Shown: positions 1 to 9,258, numbered from the stretch's first letter. The stretch: 64,000 bases of DNA from Ascidiaceihabitans sp029251465 (GCF_042932805.1 NZ_CP170633.1:2418001-2482000), one strand, 5' to 3'. Notes: generated by a model from the letters alone, not told the origin. Numbers and translations: made by a program.

Positions 1-51
1 ACGCCCAAAATTTATTAGGCTTTTGCTCCCTGACAAACAGGGAAACATAAA

Positions 52-660
52 ATGACAAAACTCAAAACTCTAAGTTTGAGCGGAATGGCAGCGTCTGCTG
101 TACTTGCGCTCGGCTTAAGTGCGGCACCGCAATCTGCCGCCGCACAAATCTACACAGGCGAAATTTTTCCAGTTGGGTTCAATTTTTGCCCCCGGACAAC
201 AGCCGCTTTGGACGGCCAACTTTTGGCGATTTCAAGCAATCAAGCGCTGTTTTCGCTATTAGGTACGACGTACGGCGGCGATGGTCGCACGACATTTGCG
301 TTGCCTGACATGCGCGGTCGCACGACAATGCAACACGGCAATGGCCCTGGCCTTTCAACCCGTCTTTTGGGTCAACGTGGCGGCGACACATTGCTTTATG
401 CAAACGTCAATAATCTGCCTGCACATTCCCACCCAGTTGGCGCTGTCATGCAAACTGGCGACAAACGCGGACCCGGCACTGATTTCTATGCGATCCCTTC
501 GGATGACGCGCTGACCTTCACCGACGGGCCTGCGGACGTTGCCATGGACCCCGCGATGATCCAGCCAACAGGCAGCAGCCAGCCGCTCCAGATTGCACAA
601 CCGTTCTTGGCAGTGAACTGGTGCATTTCAATGTACGGTGTTTACCCATCGCGGTCATGA
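52..660 (+). CDS. Secreted phage tail-collar domain protein (MdpB-like)
   Basis: A 202-residue protein with an N-terminal signal peptide (hydrophobic stretch about residues 10-31, Ala-rich cleavage region ending near AAAQ). The mature part has the tail-collar fold signature of microcystin-dependent-protein (MdpB) relatives: an FxFCPRTTAALDGQ region, then YGGDGRTTFALPDMRGR around residues 74-90, and a C-terminal NWCISMYGVYPSRS ending. In phage the domain sits in tail fibres; bacterial secreted versions have no settled function. The ATG at 52 follows a GGGAA purine stretch. It is followed 109 bases later by a paralogue of nearly the same length. Family assignment is good; role unknown. Confidence 0.85.
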   Translation: MTKLKTLSLSGMAASAVLALGLSAAPQSAAAQIYTGEIFPVGFNFCPRTTAALDGQLLAISSNQALFSLLGTTYGGDGRTTFALPDMRGRTTMQHGNGPGLSTRLLGQRGGDTLLYANVNNLPAHSHPVGAVMQTGDKRGPGTDFYAIPSDDALTFTDGPADVAMDPAMIQPTGSSQPLQIAQPFLAVNWCISMYGVYPSRS

Positions 661-769
661 TTTTAGATTTGCGCAAACTGCCACGGGCGGCTGCGCAAGG
701 GCATTTTCACCTCACAGACTTTCAAGGCGAACACTCGATTTACGCTCTTGAACCACAAGGAACTAAATT

Positions 770-1384
770 ATGAAAATTTCTGTTAAAACATTGATTGGCG
801 GCGCAAAAATTGCGGCTGTCGCGACATTGGGCATGATGGCGGCCCCGCAATCAGCGTCCGCTCAATCATTTTACATCGGCCAGCTTGTGCCAGGTGGGTA
901 CAATTTCTGCCCACGCGGATCGCTCGCAGCAGACGGACAAATTTTGCCTGTTTCGTCCAACACGGCGCTGTTTTCCTTGATCGGTACGATTTATGGCGGC
1001 GACGGGCGCACAACAATGCAACTGCCTGATCTGCGTGGGCGCGCGCCGCTTCATGCTGGCAACGGACCGGGCCTGGCATCCCGCCCTCTTGGCCAAAAAG
1101 GCGGTTCCGAAACAGTAACCATGACAACGGCCACAATGCCCTCGCACAATCACTTGGTCGGTGCTCGTAACAAACGTGGCGACAAACGCGGCCCGGGGAC
1201 AGATTTTCCAGCACCATCAAGCGTCACAGAGCAAAGCCTCTACTCTGAAGGTCCGGCAGACGTAACAATGGATCCGGCAATGATTCAAAACACCGGCGGT
1301 GGTCTACCGATGCAAATCATGAACCCATATTTGGTCATTCAATGGTGCATTGTGACCGAAGGTACCTATCCATCACGGAGCTAA
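770..1384 (+). CDS. Second secreted tail-collar domain protein
   Basis: A 204-residue paralogue of the gene just upstream, with the same order of parts: signal peptide to about residue 31 (ASAQ), the YNFCPRGSLAADGQ region, YGGDGRTTMQLPDLRGR around residues 75-92, a KRGDKRGPGTDF stretch shared almost word for word with its neighbour, and a C-terminal QWCIVTEGTYPSRS. AAGGA lies before the ATG. The pair looks like a tandem duplication that has diverged in the central loop. Cysteines are kept at matching places (FCPR and WCI). A strong hairpin terminator follows. Whether the two make one heteromeric surface structure cannot be told from sequence. Confidence 0.85.
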   Translation: MKISVKTLIGGAKIAAVATLGMMAAPQSASAQSFYIGQLVPGGYNFCPRGSLAADGQILPVSSNTALFSLIGTIYGGDGRTTMQLPDLRGRAPLHAGNGPGLASRPLGQKGGSETVTMTTATMPSHNHLVGARNKRGDKRGPGTDFPAPSSVTEQSLYSEGPADVTMDPAMIQNTGGGLPMQIMNPYLVIQWCIVTEGTYPSRS

Positions 1385-1406
1385 TCCGGCGGATCAAAAC
1401 ATGTTT

Positions 1407-1436
1407 AAGGGGCCCCATTGCTGGGCCCCTTTTTTT
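1407..1436 (+). terminator. Rho-independent terminator after the tail-collar pair
   Basis: A 9-bp perfect stem (AAGGGGCCC, loop CATTGCT, GGGCCCCTT) runs straight into a T tract on the plus strand. It lies between the second tail-collar gene and the convergent end of the methylmalonyl-CoA mutase gene. Read on the minus strand the trailing sequence is TTAAAC, so termination of the mutase transcript here would be weaker. Confidence 0.85.
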
Positions 1437-1437
1437 G

Positions 1438-3567
1438 TCACTTACGTGTTGTGCGAATGATGTCGAGGATTTCTGACGCCGCAATTGGAATATTGGTGCC
1501 CGGCCCAAAGATCGCTTTGACGCCATTGTCGTACAGATACCGATAGTCCTGCTGCGGGATGACCCCGCCACAGATCACGATGATGTCTTCGGCACCCGCG
1601 TCCTTTAGGGCTTGGACCAATTGCGGTGCCAGCGTTTTGTGACCCGCTGCCTGGCTGGAAATACCAATCACGTGCACGTCGTTGTCGACCGCGTCTTGGG
1701 CTGCTTCGGCAGGCGTTTGAAACAACGGCCCCACATCCACGTCAAACCCGATGTCCGCAAATGCCGTCGCGATAACTTTAGCCCCACGATCGTGGCCATC
1801 TTGCCCCATTTTGACGACCAGCATGCGCGGGCGCCGCCCCTCGTCTTCGGCGAAATCCTCAACCGATTTCTGGATCGCGGCAAAGCCTGCGTCGCCTTCG
1901 TATGCAGCGCCATAAACGCCGGCGAGGGTCTTAACTTCAGCGCGGTGACGCCCGAAAACTTTTTCCATCGCCATGCTGATTTCTCCTACGGTTGCGCGCG
2001 CGCGCGCGGCTTCAACGGCAGCTTCTAACAGGTTGCCGCCTTCGGTCGCGCAGCGGGTGATGTTTGCCAAAGACGCCTCGCATGCGGCAGTGTCGCGGCT
2101 GGCGCGGATGCTTTCGAGGCGGGCAATCTGGCTGGTGCGCACGGCATCGTTGTCGATATCTAAAATGTCGATCGGATCTTCTTTGTCGAGCCGGTATTTG
2201 TTGACGCCCACGATAACTTCACGGCCGCGATCGATGTTGGCCTGACGGGTTGCTGCGGCTTCTTCGATCCGGAGTTTGGGCATGCCAGACGCCACCGCCT
2301 TGGTCATGCCGCCCATTTCCTCGACTTCGCCGATCAGCTTCCATGCCGCTTCGGCCAAATCATGCGTCAGCTTTTCAACATAATAAGAACCAGCAAGCGG
2401 GTCGACCACGTTGGTCACGCCGGTTTCTTCTTGCAAAATCAACTGCGTATTACGGGCAATCCGGGCGCTAAAATCAGTGGGCAAAGCGATGGCTTCGTCC
2501 AGTGCATTGGTGTGCAACGACTGGGTGCCACCAAGGGCCGCGGCCATGGCTTCGTAGGCGGTACGCACAACATTGTTGTAGGGATCCTGTTCTTGCAAAG
2601 ACACGCCAGAGGTTTGGCAGTGGGTGCGCAGCATGCTCGACTTCGGGTTCTTGGGCTCGAACTCTTCCATAATGCGGTGCCACAACAGCCGGGCGGCGCG
2701 CAATTTGGATGCTTCCATGAAAAAATTCATGCCGATGGCAAAAAAGAACGACAAGCGTCCTGCGAATTGGTCCACATCCATGCCAGCCGCAATCGCGGCC
2801 CGCACGTATTCGCGACCATCCGCCAGCGTAAACGCCAGTTCTTGGACTAAGTTCGCGCCAGCCTCTTGCATGTGGTAGCCAGAAATCGAGATCGAGTTGA
2901 ATTTCGGCATGCCATCAGATGTGAATTCGATGATGTCAGACACGATCCGCATCGAGGGTTCAGGCGGATAAATATAAGTGTTGCGCACCATAAATTCTTT
3001 GAGAATATCGTTCTGGATTGTGCCCGCGAGCACCGATTTGTCGTGCCCTTGTTCTTCGCCCGCCACAATAAAACTAGCCAAAATCGGGATCACGGCACCG
3101 TTCATCGTCATGGAAACCGACACTTTGTCGAGCGGGATGCCGTCAAACAGGATCTTCATGTCTTCGACACTGTCGATCGCCACGCCAGCTTTGCCGACAT
3201 CACCAACAACACGTTCGTGATCGCTGTCGTAACCCCGGTGCGTGGCCAGATCAAACGCAACCGAAACGCCCTGTTGGCCAGCGGCCAAGCCACGACGGTA
3301 AAATGCATTAGATTCTTCGGCTGTGGAAAAGCCCGCGTATTGACGGATCGTCCATGGGCGCCCTGCGTACATCGTCGCCTTAACGCCGCGCGTGTACGGT
3401 GGTTCGCCCGAAATTGAACCCAAGTGGGTCACATCCGCCAAATCGTCTTTGGTATAGATCGGCTGAACGTCGATCCCTTCCAGCGTCTTCCATGTCAGAT
3501 CTTCGACGGGGCGACCGCGCAATTCGCCCTCAGCTAGGCTGCGCCATGTGTCTTTCTTGGATGTCAT
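1438..3567 (-). CDS. scpA: Methylmalonyl-CoA mutase
   Basis: Coenzyme-B12-dependent interconversion of (R)-methylmalonyl-CoA and succinyl-CoA, the last step of propionyl-CoA assimilation. The 709-residue product carries the (beta/alpha)8 substrate domain in the N-terminal two thirds and a C-terminal cobalamin-binding domain whose DGHDRG motif puts the cobalt-ligand histidine near residue 592. Length fits the single-chain homodimeric form, so no small-subunit gene is needed. The ATG at 3567 is chosen because AAGGAC lies 6 bases upstream; an in-frame start 24 bases earlier has no such site. The coding start overlaps the end of the upstream sulfotransferase-like gene by 38 bases, implying cotranscription. 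pccA and pccB, which supply its substrate, lie upstream on the same strand. Confidence 0.97.
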   Translation of the reverse strand: MTSKKDTWRSLAEGELRGRPVEDLTWKTLEGIDVQPIYTKDDLADVTHLGSISGEPPYTRGVKATMYAGRPWTIRQYAGFSTAEESNAFYRRGLAAGQQGVSVAFDLATHRGYDSDHERVVGDVGKAGVAIDSVEDMKILFDGIPLDKVSVSMTMNGAVIPILASFIVAGEEQGHDKSVLAGTIQNDILKEFMVRNTYIYPPEPSMRIVSDIIEFTSDGMPKFNSISISGYHMQEAGANLVQELAFTLADGREYVRAAIAAGMDVDQFAGRLSFFFAIGMNFFMEASKLRAARLLWHRIMEEFEPKNPKSSMLRTHCQTSGVSLQEQDPYNNVVRTAYEAMAAALGGTQSLHTNALDEAIALPTDFSARIARNTQLILQEETGVTNVVDPLAGSYYVEKLTHDLAEAAWKLIGEVEEMGGMTKAVASGMPKLRIEEAAATRQANIDRGREVIVGVNKYRLDKEDPIDILDIDNDAVRTSQIARLESIRASRDTAACEASLANITRCATEGGNLLEAAVEAARARATVGEISMAMEKVFGRHRAEVKTLAGVYGAAYEGDAGFAAIQKSVEDFAEDEGRRPRMLVVKMGQDGHDRGAKVIATAFADIGFDVDVGPLFQTPAEAAQDAVDNDVHVIGISSQAAGHKTLAPQLVQALKDAGAEDIIVICGGVIPQQDYRYLYDNGVKAIFGPGTNIPIAASEILDIIRTTRK

Positions 3568-4465
3568 GATTATGTCCTTTGTTGATGGCACCAGCTGGCG
3601 GGATTTTCCCTGCTCTTGTCCGGGCCGTGTCCTCTGTCAGTGTTGCCAATCTGTCTGCTCCGGCGGTTAACCAGAACATGTCGTCGGCGTAATCTTCGCG
3701 CAAAGCGGCGGTTTGGGCCGCATCAAATGGGTGCCAGCGCCCGATGACCCCATCCAATTCAGGGGCGGCAATTTTTCGGGCTTTCAAGATTTCGCGTAAT
3801 TCCGTTGTGTTGGGGGCACGGTTCAACCATTCGTCCGTGCCATTTTTAGGTGCATCACATCCAGCAATCGCACGCAGCATTGCGTCGGGGCGACCGGCAA
3901 AGCGTTCAAACGGTAAAACGGCCACGTCCGCACCATCGACCGCGCAAGACAGATCAGTAATCACGTCACGCCAACTGCGCGTGCTGGCCGTCATCCCATC
4001 AAATGCGACGGCACGTAACATTGGGTGACCGCGCGCAACCCCGTATGCCGAACAGGACGCCCAGTACAAATCCTGCGCTCGTGTGTTCAGAACGACCCGG
4101 CTGATGCGTCCCTCAAATGCAGGGGCAAACCGCGCCATACGCTCACCAATAGCCGGATACAGGCTTCTGCAACGCAGATTGGAACGGACCGATCCGATCA
4201 TGTTTTCATCGCTCACGATCAGCGTTTTCACACCGTCTTTGGCGGCGCGGTCCAATTGCATTTGGATGCGGCCGTGTGCGCGTGCTTGCGTACTGCGTCC
4301 TGTATAAGTGTTGGGCTGGATCCCCGCGAACAGACCAGAGCGGGTACGCGGTGGTCCCCAATACATCACGCCTTTGGCCCGCAACGCCGATCTGTTGCGC
4401 GTCATATAGCTTTGAAAAGTTGTGGATCCGGTGCGGTGTGCGCCAAGATGTAAAATAACGTCCAT
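3530..4465 (-). CDS. Sulfotransferase-like P-loop protein
   Basis: About 311 residues beginning [18 protein letters not shown], a 5'-phosphosulfate-binding loop of the kind found in PAPS-dependent sulfotransferases at the very N-terminus. The rest ([27 protein letters not shown]) resembles uncharacterised sulfotransferase-like proteins of Rhodobacteraceae. The start at 4465 is preferred because the conserved fold begins there; an in-frame ATG at 4531 would add 22 residues and cannot be excluded, as neither has a strong ribosome site. Its 3' end runs 38 bases into scpA in another frame. Substrate unknown; the link with methylmalonyl-CoA mutase may be only positional. Confidence 0.7.
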   Translation of the reverse strand: MDVILHLGAHRTGSTTFQSYMTRNRSALRAKGVMYWGPPRTRSGLFAGIQPNTYTGRSTQARAHGRIQMQLDRAAKDGVKTLIVSDENMIGSVRSNLRCRSLYPAIGERMARFAPAFEGRISRVVLNTRAQDLYWASCSAYGVARGHPMLRAVAFDGMTASTRSWRDVITDLSCAVDGADVAVLPFERFAGRPDAMLRAIAGCDAPKNGTDEWLNRAPNTTELREILKARKIAAPELDGVIGRWHPFDAAQTAALREDYADDMFWLTAGADRLATLTEDTARTRAGKIPPAGAINKGHNHDIQERHMAQPS

Positions 4466-4630
4466 AGTGCGGCCAGCCCTATTTCGAACGACCGCCCCGT
4501 TCGGCCATGTACCGGGGATTCTTCCCGTCATGACACCAAACCTGTTGCAATGGGTTTAATGTTAAAAATGCGCAGATAGGCCATCGAATTCGCTGAGAAT
4601 AAGCCTATGTTCGTATCAACAGGAGTTGAA

Positions 4631-5086
4631 ATGAAACGCACATTATCCATTGTTATTGCGACGCTTTTTGCCACTTGCGCCGTCGCCCAGGACACCAGTT
4701 TATCGCTTGAGGACACAGTCTTTGTGACGCAAAGTGAAGCCAATTTGAACGAATTTGTCTGGAAAAAACGCCCCGTTGTGGTCTTTGCAGACAGTGATGC
4801 AGACCCGCGATACGGCGAACAAATCGAATTGTTGATGGCCAACCTGCCTGATTTGGCCGAACGCGACGTGGTGGTTTTGACCGACACGGACCCTGCGGCG
4901 CGGTCCGAATTGCGCACGAAATTGCGCCCACGCGGGTTCATGTTGGTGATCATTGGCAAAGATGGCGATGTAAAGCTGCGCAAACCTTTGCCGTGGGACG
5001 TGCGTGAAATCAGCCGGTCGATTGACAAAATGCCGATGCGCAAACGTGAAATACGCGAACAAAGACTGGTACCCAACGACGGCTGA
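4631..5086 (+). CDS. Exported DUF4174 protein
   Basis: A 151-residue protein with a signal peptide (KRTLSIVIATLFATCAVAQ, residues 2-20) and a thioredoxin-like DUF4174 domain: KRPVVVFADSDADPRY, then an alpha/beta pattern ending in FMLVIIGKDGDVKLRKP. No CxxC pair is present, so a thiol-redox activity is unlikely. The ATG at 4631 follows AGGAG by five bases; an earlier in-frame ATG at 4607 would place the signal peptide internally. It is divergent from the sulfotransferase-like gene and convergent with pccA. Family function is not known. Confidence 0.8.
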   Translation: MKRTLSIVIATLFATCAVAQDTSLSLEDTVFVTQSEANLNEFVWKKRPVVVFADSDADPRYGEQIELLMANLPDLAERDVVVLTDTDPAARSELRTKLRPRGFMLVIIGKDGDVKLRKPLPWDVREISRSIDKMPMRKREIREQRLVPNDG

Positions 5087-5152
5087 GCACCCCGCCTCTT
5101 TCCAGAGGCACAGCGCGACAGGCGCGCTATGTTTGTTCGCAATATCATGGAG

Positions 5153-7198
5153 TTATTCGAATTCCATGATCACTTCGTCCACCGCAAGACTGGCACCCGC
5201 GCTGGCGTTGATCGCAGCGACGATACCCTTCTTTTCGGCGCGCAAGATGTTTTCCATCTTCATCGCCTCGATGGTGCACAGCGCTTGGCCTTCCTGAACC
5301 TCTTCGCCAATTTCGACGTTCAGTTTGACCACCAGACCCGGCATCGGACACAGCAACAATTTGGATGTGTCTGGCGCGACTTTTTCTGGCATCAGCAAGG
5401 CCAGCTCGGCTTGACGAGGGGTGCGCACGTGCACTTTCATATCGGCCCCGCGCGTACGGATGCGGAAACCACCACTGATTTTGCCGACTTTCAACACCAA
5501 AGGCGCGCCGTCGACGATCATCTGCGCCAGCTGATCACCGGGCGTCCAAAGGCCTGTCACGCGCATACACGTGCCATCCTCGAACGTCACGTTTGAACCG
5601 TCGCGATCCGCGCTGATCACCATGCCAAACGATGCCCCCTGCAACGTCACGTTCCAATCGGTGCCGACTTTGCGTTCGTGATTGTCCATCCGGCCCGTCA
5701 CACGCGTGCGGCGGATTTCGGACACCCGGTTCATGGCAGCTGTGGCGGCAGCAATGCGGCGCAAGTCATCCTCTGCCAGCTCAACCCCTTGGAAACCTTC
5801 GGGATATTGTTCCTCGATAAAGGCCGTTGTCATTTCGCCAGCGATAAAAATCGGGTGGTCCATGACCGCAGACAGGAAGGGCAAGTTGTGGCCGATGCCT
5901 TCGACCTCAAAGCTGTCGAGAGCCACGCGCATCGCCTCAATCGCCGCATCGCGGGTTGGGGCCCATGTGCACAGTTTGGCGATCATCGGGTCATAATACA
6001 TGCTGATCTCGCCGCCCTCGTAGACGCCGGTGTCGTTGCGCACAGCCACGTCCGCAGACGGCGCATCACCCTGCCATTTGTCATTGTCGAGCAACGGCCC
6101 AGCGGCCTGTTCCATCGGCGGGCGGTAGCGGGTCAAGCGGCCAATGGATGGCAGGAATCCGCGATACGGATCCTCGGCATACAGGCGGTTTTCGATGGCC
6201 CAACCGTTCAGTTTCACGTCGGATTGCTTGATGCTGAGCGGTTCACCGTTGGCGACGCGGATCATCTGTTCCACCAGATCGACCCCAGTGATCAATTCGG
6301 TCACAGGGTGTTCCACCTGCAAGCGCGTGTTCATTTCCAGAAAGTAGAAGTTCTTGGCCCCGTCCACAATGAATTCTACCGTGCCAGCGCTGGCATAATC
6401 GACCGCTTGGGCCAAGGCGACGGCCTGTTCGCCCATGGCTTTGCGGGTGGCTTCGTCCAGAAACGGGCTTGGAGCTTCTTCTACGACTTTTTGCTGACGC
6501 CGCTGGATCGAACATTCGCGTTCCCCCAGATAAATGCCATTGCCGTGGCTGTCGCACAGGACTTGGATTTCGATGTGGCGCGGTTGGGTGATGAATTTTT
6601 CGATGAAAATCCTGTCATCGCCAAAGGAATTCGCCGCCTCGTTTTTAGAGGATTGAAATCCTTCGCGGGCCTCTTCGTCGTTCCACGCGATGCGCATGCC
6701 TTTGCCGCCGCCGCCTGCGGATGCTTTAAGCATCACGGGATAGCCGACCTCATTTGAAATCTTGACCGCCTCGTCCGCGTCCTCGATCAGACCCATGTAG
6801 CCGGGGACAGTGGAAACACCGGCCTCTTGGGCGATCTTTTTGGAGGTAATCTTGTCCCCCATCTTTTCGATTGCGCCCACAGGGGGGCCGACAAATGCCA
6901 CGCCTTCGGCAGACAGGGCTGAGGCAAATTTGGAGTTCTCGGACAGGAAACCATAGCCCGGATGCACGGCCTCTGCGCCCGAGGATTTCACCGCTTCCAT
7001 CACTTTGTCGATAACGATGTAGGATTGGTTGGCCGGGGGCGGACCAATGTGCACCGCCTCATCCGCCATTTGCACATGCAACGCCTGCTTGTCGGCATCA
7101 GAATAAATGGCGACCGTGCCGATGCCCATTTTGCGGGCCGTTTTGATGACGCGGCAGGCGATTTCGCCCCGATTGGCGATCAGGATCTTTTTGAACAT
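5153..7198 (-). CDS. pccA: Propionyl-CoA carboxylase, alpha subunit (biotin carboxylase/carrier)
   Basis: ATP-dependent carboxylation of biotin, feeding the beta subunit to turn propionyl-CoA into (S)-methylmalonyl-CoA. The 681-residue chain has the biotin carboxylase N-domain (KILIANRGEIACRV from residue 4), the ATP-grasp glycine loop GGGGKGM at 162-168, a linker of the propionyl-type (BT) domain around 480-600, and the C-terminal biotinyl domain with EAMKMEN, biotinyl lysine near residue 647. Length is usual for PccA. pccB lies 2.8 kb upstream on the same strand, separated by small genes, a common arrangement in Rhodobacteraceae. Together with pccB and scpA it makes a complete propionyl-CoA to succinyl-CoA route apart from the epimerase, which is not in this window. 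Confidence 0.96.
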   Translation of the reverse strand: MFKKILIANRGEIACRVIKTARKMGIGTVAIYSDADKQALHVQMADEAVHIGPPPANQSYIVIDKVMEAVKSSGAEAVHPGYGFLSENSKFASALSAEGVAFVGPPVGAIEKMGDKITSKKIAQEAGVSTVPGYMGLIEDADEAVKISNEVGYPVMLKASAGGGGKGMRIAWNDEEAREGFQSSKNEAANSFGDDRIFIEKFITQPRHIEIQVLCDSHGNGIYLGERECSIQRRQQKVVEEAPSPFLDEATRKAMGEQAVALAQAVDYASAGTVEFIVDGAKNFYFLEMNTRLQVEHPVTELITGVDLVEQMIRVANGEPLSIKQSDVKLNGWAIENRLYAEDPYRGFLPSIGRLTRYRPPMEQAAGPLLDNDKWQGDAPSADVAVRNDTGVYEGGEISMYYDPMIAKLCTWAPTRDAAIEAMRVALDSFEVEGIGHNLPFLSAVMDHPIFIAGEMTTAFIEEQYPEGFQGVELAEDDLRRIAAATAAMNRVSEIRRTRVTGRMDNHERKVGTDWNVTLQGASFGMVISADRDGSNVTFEDGTCMRVTGLWTPGDQLAQMIVDGAPLVLKVGKISGGFRIRTRGADMKVHVRTPRQAELALLMPEKVAPDTSKLLLCPMPGLVVKLNVEIGEEVQEGQALCTIEAMKMENILRAEKKGIVAAINASAGASLAVDEVIMEFE

Positions 7199-7328
7199 GT
7201 GCAGTCCCCGGTATTTGAGAATTCGTTTGAGAATGTTTTTTGATTGGACAAACGCATTTGACCGCCCCGAATGAACGGGACGGTTACTGCGATTTTAAAG
7301 GATGTGGCCGCCAGACGCGGCCCTTGGA

Positions 7329-7448
7329 TCAGTTCGCCGTGAGCGGGCCCAGCGGCGATATCGTGCCACGACTGGATGCGTCGGGCTTGGTGCATGCGCC
7401 AGCCAACATGGCGGCGGACACTGCAAAAATGCAGATTACTCGTTTCAT
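7329..7448 (-). CDS. Tiny putative lipoprotein (39 aa)
   Basis: A 39-codon frame starting MKRVICIFAVSAAMLAGAC, that is, a short basic N-terminus, a hydrophobic core and a Cys at residue 19 in a LAGAC context that resembles a lipobox although Leu sits one place early. The mature peptide would be about 21 residues. GAGAGG stands upstream of the ATG at a workable distance. It lies between pccA and another small lipoprotein on the same strand. Small putative lipoproteins with little beyond the signal are frequent in Rhodobacteraceae. Function unknown. Confidence 0.55.
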   Translation of the reverse strand: MKRVICIFAVSAAMLAGACTKPDASSRGTISPLGPLTAN

Positions 7449-7503
7449 AAAACTTGCCTCTCAATTGGGCTTTTGGTGCCCATTGAGTGCAGTCTAGCGC
7501 AGG

Positions 7504-7528
7504 CTTACGCAACTTAAACGTGCGTAAG
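7504..7528. repeat. Intergenic inverted repeat
   Basis: CTTACGCA and TGCGTAAG form a perfect 8-bp stem around a 9-base loop, between two small lipoprotein genes on the minus strand. There is no T tract on the minus side, so it is not a convincing terminator. It could protect the 3' end of the upstream transcript or be a protein site. Confidence 0.4.
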
Positions 7529-7558
7529 TCAGAATTTATGAAACGTGGCGCGCCTGCA

Positions 7559-7765
7559 TCAGTTGCATTTGCTTGGGTAGGCTTGGCAGTACAAGTAGTT
7601 GCCCGCAGCGCCGATGGCCGCACCCTTAAGCGGGCTACCGTCTGTGATGACGGCCACACCCGCACCTGCGGCACCACCGATAAGCGCTTGGTCTGTGCCT
7701 GTGTCTCCGCAGGCTGATAAGCCCAAAGTTGCGGCGGCGACGAGGGTCCATACTTTGAATGACAT
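7559..7765 (-). CDS. Small lipoprotein with glycine-zipper segment
   Basis: A 68-residue product, MSFKVWTLVAAATLGLSACG, with a clear lipobox LSAC (Cys at residue 19), followed by a Gly/Ala-rich stretch LIGGAAGAGVAVITDG...LKGAAIGAAGNYLYC that looks like a glycine-zipper membrane insert, and two further Cys near the C-terminus that could form a disulfide. The ATG at 7765 has AGGAG seven bases upstream; a longer in-frame reading from 7873 lacks this and would bury the signal. Likely anchored in the outer or inner membrane. Function unknown. Confidence 0.75.
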   Translation of the reverse strand: MSFKVWTLVAAATLGLSACGDTGTDQALIGGAAGAGVAVITDGSPLKGAAIGAAGNYLYCQAYPSKCN

Positions 7766-8102
7766 TTTACTACTCCTGTATCTGTTCGCACATAAAAGTG
7801 CGCAGACATCAGATGTGGCGGTGTCTTGCGATCTTGTCCAGTAACGGGCTTTGAATCGGCAGAAGACCGCCAATAACCTGATTTAGAACAGAAAAAGACG
7901 GGCGAACAAACGCGGGGTAGCGCCTGCCGCCCGTCAGGGGAAGGGGTTCGGAAATGGTGCGCACGTGCCACATAAATCTGGGACATGACCCGTGCAAAAT
8001 CAGGTTTGCACGCCACCACCGCTCGCGCCATAGCAATACACGCTATACGCGTAAAATCGGCGGAGCCCTGCCGTTTTTGGGGATGCGCAAGCAACAACAC
8101 GC
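7766..8102. other. Gene-poor stretch between small genes
   Basis: About 340 bases with no supported gene. It should contain the promoter of the glycine-zipper lipoprotein. A short hairpin (CGCAC, loop ATAAAA, GTGCG at about 7786-7801) lies just upstream of that gene's ribosome site. A long minus-strand frame (7180-8100) crosses the region but overlaps both lipoprotein genes in another frame and resembles no family known to me. Confidence 0.5.
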
Positions 8103-8453
8103 CTAAACCTCGCCCATACTCTCGGGAAACGACGCGCGTGCGATGTTGGGATCAATCACCAACAGCGCCTCGTAGTCCTCTGGATCAAAGTCATCGGTTG
8201 CAGGAATCACTTCGCGTCCGAACAGCCAACACAAACGGCCTGCATCCAGGTTGCCGCGCTCGAACGGTTGTTCGCCGAATTGTTCCCACAACGCTTTCAT
8301 GAAACCAGCATCAGCGCGCCGGTCCGCAGGCTTGCGGTCGCGTTTGCGTTCACGACGTGTGATCGGCGTCACCCCTTTGGGGTTGGCGCGGCGCAGGGTA
8401 AATTGAAAATCTGTACCGGTCAGACGGCCCGGAAACCCGCGATGTTTTAGCAC
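8103..8453 (-). CDS. Hypothetical protein (116 aa)
   Basis: A 116-residue soluble protein. The N-terminal half is strongly basic (ITRRERKRDRKPADRR around residues 31-47), the C-terminal half acidic (TDDFDPEDYEALLVIDPN). I do not recognise the family. The GTG start at 8453 is chosen because a near-perfect AGGAGG lies six bases upstream. It sits between two small lipoproteins on the same strand. The basic/acidic division would suit a nucleic-acid or partner-binding protein, but that is only a guess. Confidence 0.65.
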   Translation of the reverse strand: MLKHRGFPGRLTGTDFQFTLRRANPKGVTPITRRERKRDRKPADRRADAGFMKALWEQFGEQPFERGNLDAGRLCWLFGREVIPATDDFDPEDYEALLVIDPNIARASFPESMGEV

Positions 8454-8519
8454 GGCGCACCTCCTGTCAAAAGGAGGCTGGTCGGGGTGGGCGCGAACGC
8501 CCGCCCCGTAAGTTCGGTA

Positions 8520-8666
8520 TTACTTGTATTTACCGGTGTATGTCGGCTCAACCGAGATCGGCTCTGGATCAACCACGACAAATTCTTCGACCTGCTGCTC
8601 GCGCGCACAGGCAGCAACCGCGGCGATAAAGCCGAATGTTGCCAAAAGTTTGATGCTCTTTGACAT
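8520..8666 (-). CDS. Short lipoprotein (48 aa)
   Basis: A 48-residue product starting MSKSIKLLATFGFIAAVAAC. The n-region, hydrophobic region and AVAAC lipobox (Cys at residue 20) are clear, and AGGAG lies six bases before the ATG. The mature tail is acidic (REQQVEEFVVVDPEPISVEP) and ends in TYTGKYK. Similar very short lipoproteins are widespread in Rhodobacteraceae and usually annotated as hypothetical. It lies 66 bases upstream of the GTG-started gene at 8453 and may be cotranscribed with it. Confidence 0.72.
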   Translation of the reverse strand: MSKSIKLLATFGFIAAVAACAREQQVEEFVVVDPEPISVEPTYTGKYK

Positions 8667-8880
8667 CTGAGTCTCCTGTCACTTAAAAAATGACGAATGG
8701 ACGCAACACGCGCCCCTCGCCTTGGTACTGAGGTAAGGAAATCTTGGATTTTCCTTGGGGCATATGTACTGGAAATTGTGTCAAAAAGATATCCACAGGC
8801 AACGGATGCGCGGATTTGTGTCGCCAGCGCATCAGGTGCCCCTTTGGATGAGCTGTGTGGCGCAACATATTGTGGTTGCA

Positions 8881-9258
8881 TTAAAAAGCCTCCCAGATGC
8901 AGGTGTGGTTTTCGACCCTAAAGGCGTCGAAAAATTGTGTGGCTTCGGGATTTGTTGCCCCGAATTCCGTGACTTGGTCAGACAATGAGATAATAATCAT
9001 GTCCGCGCTCAGGTCATATTCGCTCATGTAAGGCAAGGCCATGGTTTGGCAAAGATGCTCCATGTCTAGCCCTGCTTGTGCGTAGGTGATGTCGCCGTTT
9101 TCGCGCGCAATTTGCGGCGCGATAAACCGAAAACGCAGCCAGTTTTGCGCGTTCACATCGTCGATCAACACCTCGTGCAAGGCGACAACCTGACCTGACG
9201 GAACGTCTTGGGCATGCGCGGCGGAGGCTGTCAACAACAGGGCGATCAAACGTATCAT
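8881..9258 (-). CDS. Exported DUF6497-type protein
   Basis: A 125-residue protein with a cleavable signal (LIALLLTASAAHAQ, residues 4-17) and a small periplasmic domain containing two Cys (HLCQT and HTCIW) that could pair. It resembles short Rhodobacteraceae proteins now grouped as DUF6497 and sometimes mislabelled acetolactate synthase; this is recalled, not searched. The ATG overlaps the stop codon of the upstream cupin gene by four bases (ATGA), so the two are translationally coupled in the pccB transcript. Confidence 0.65.
   Translation of the reverse strand: MIRLIALLLTASAAHAQDVPSGQVVALHEVLIDDVNAQNWLRFRFIAPQIARENGDITYAQAGLDMEHLCQTMALPYMSEYDLSADMIIISLSDQVTEFGATNPEATQFFDAFRVENHTCIWEAF

Noticed and set aside
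4466..4531. Extension of the sulfotransferase-like protein by 22 residues
   Set aside because: The conserved P-loop starts at once with the later Met; the extra residues show no family similarity, though the start remains open.
5095..5128. Two small hairpins between DUF4174 gene and pccA as terminators
   Set aside because: The stems are short and no T tract follows on either strand.
7180..8100. A 306-codon minus-strand open frame
   Set aside because: It overlaps two small lipoprotein genes with good ribosome sites and the pccA start in another frame, and its sequence resembles no protein family.
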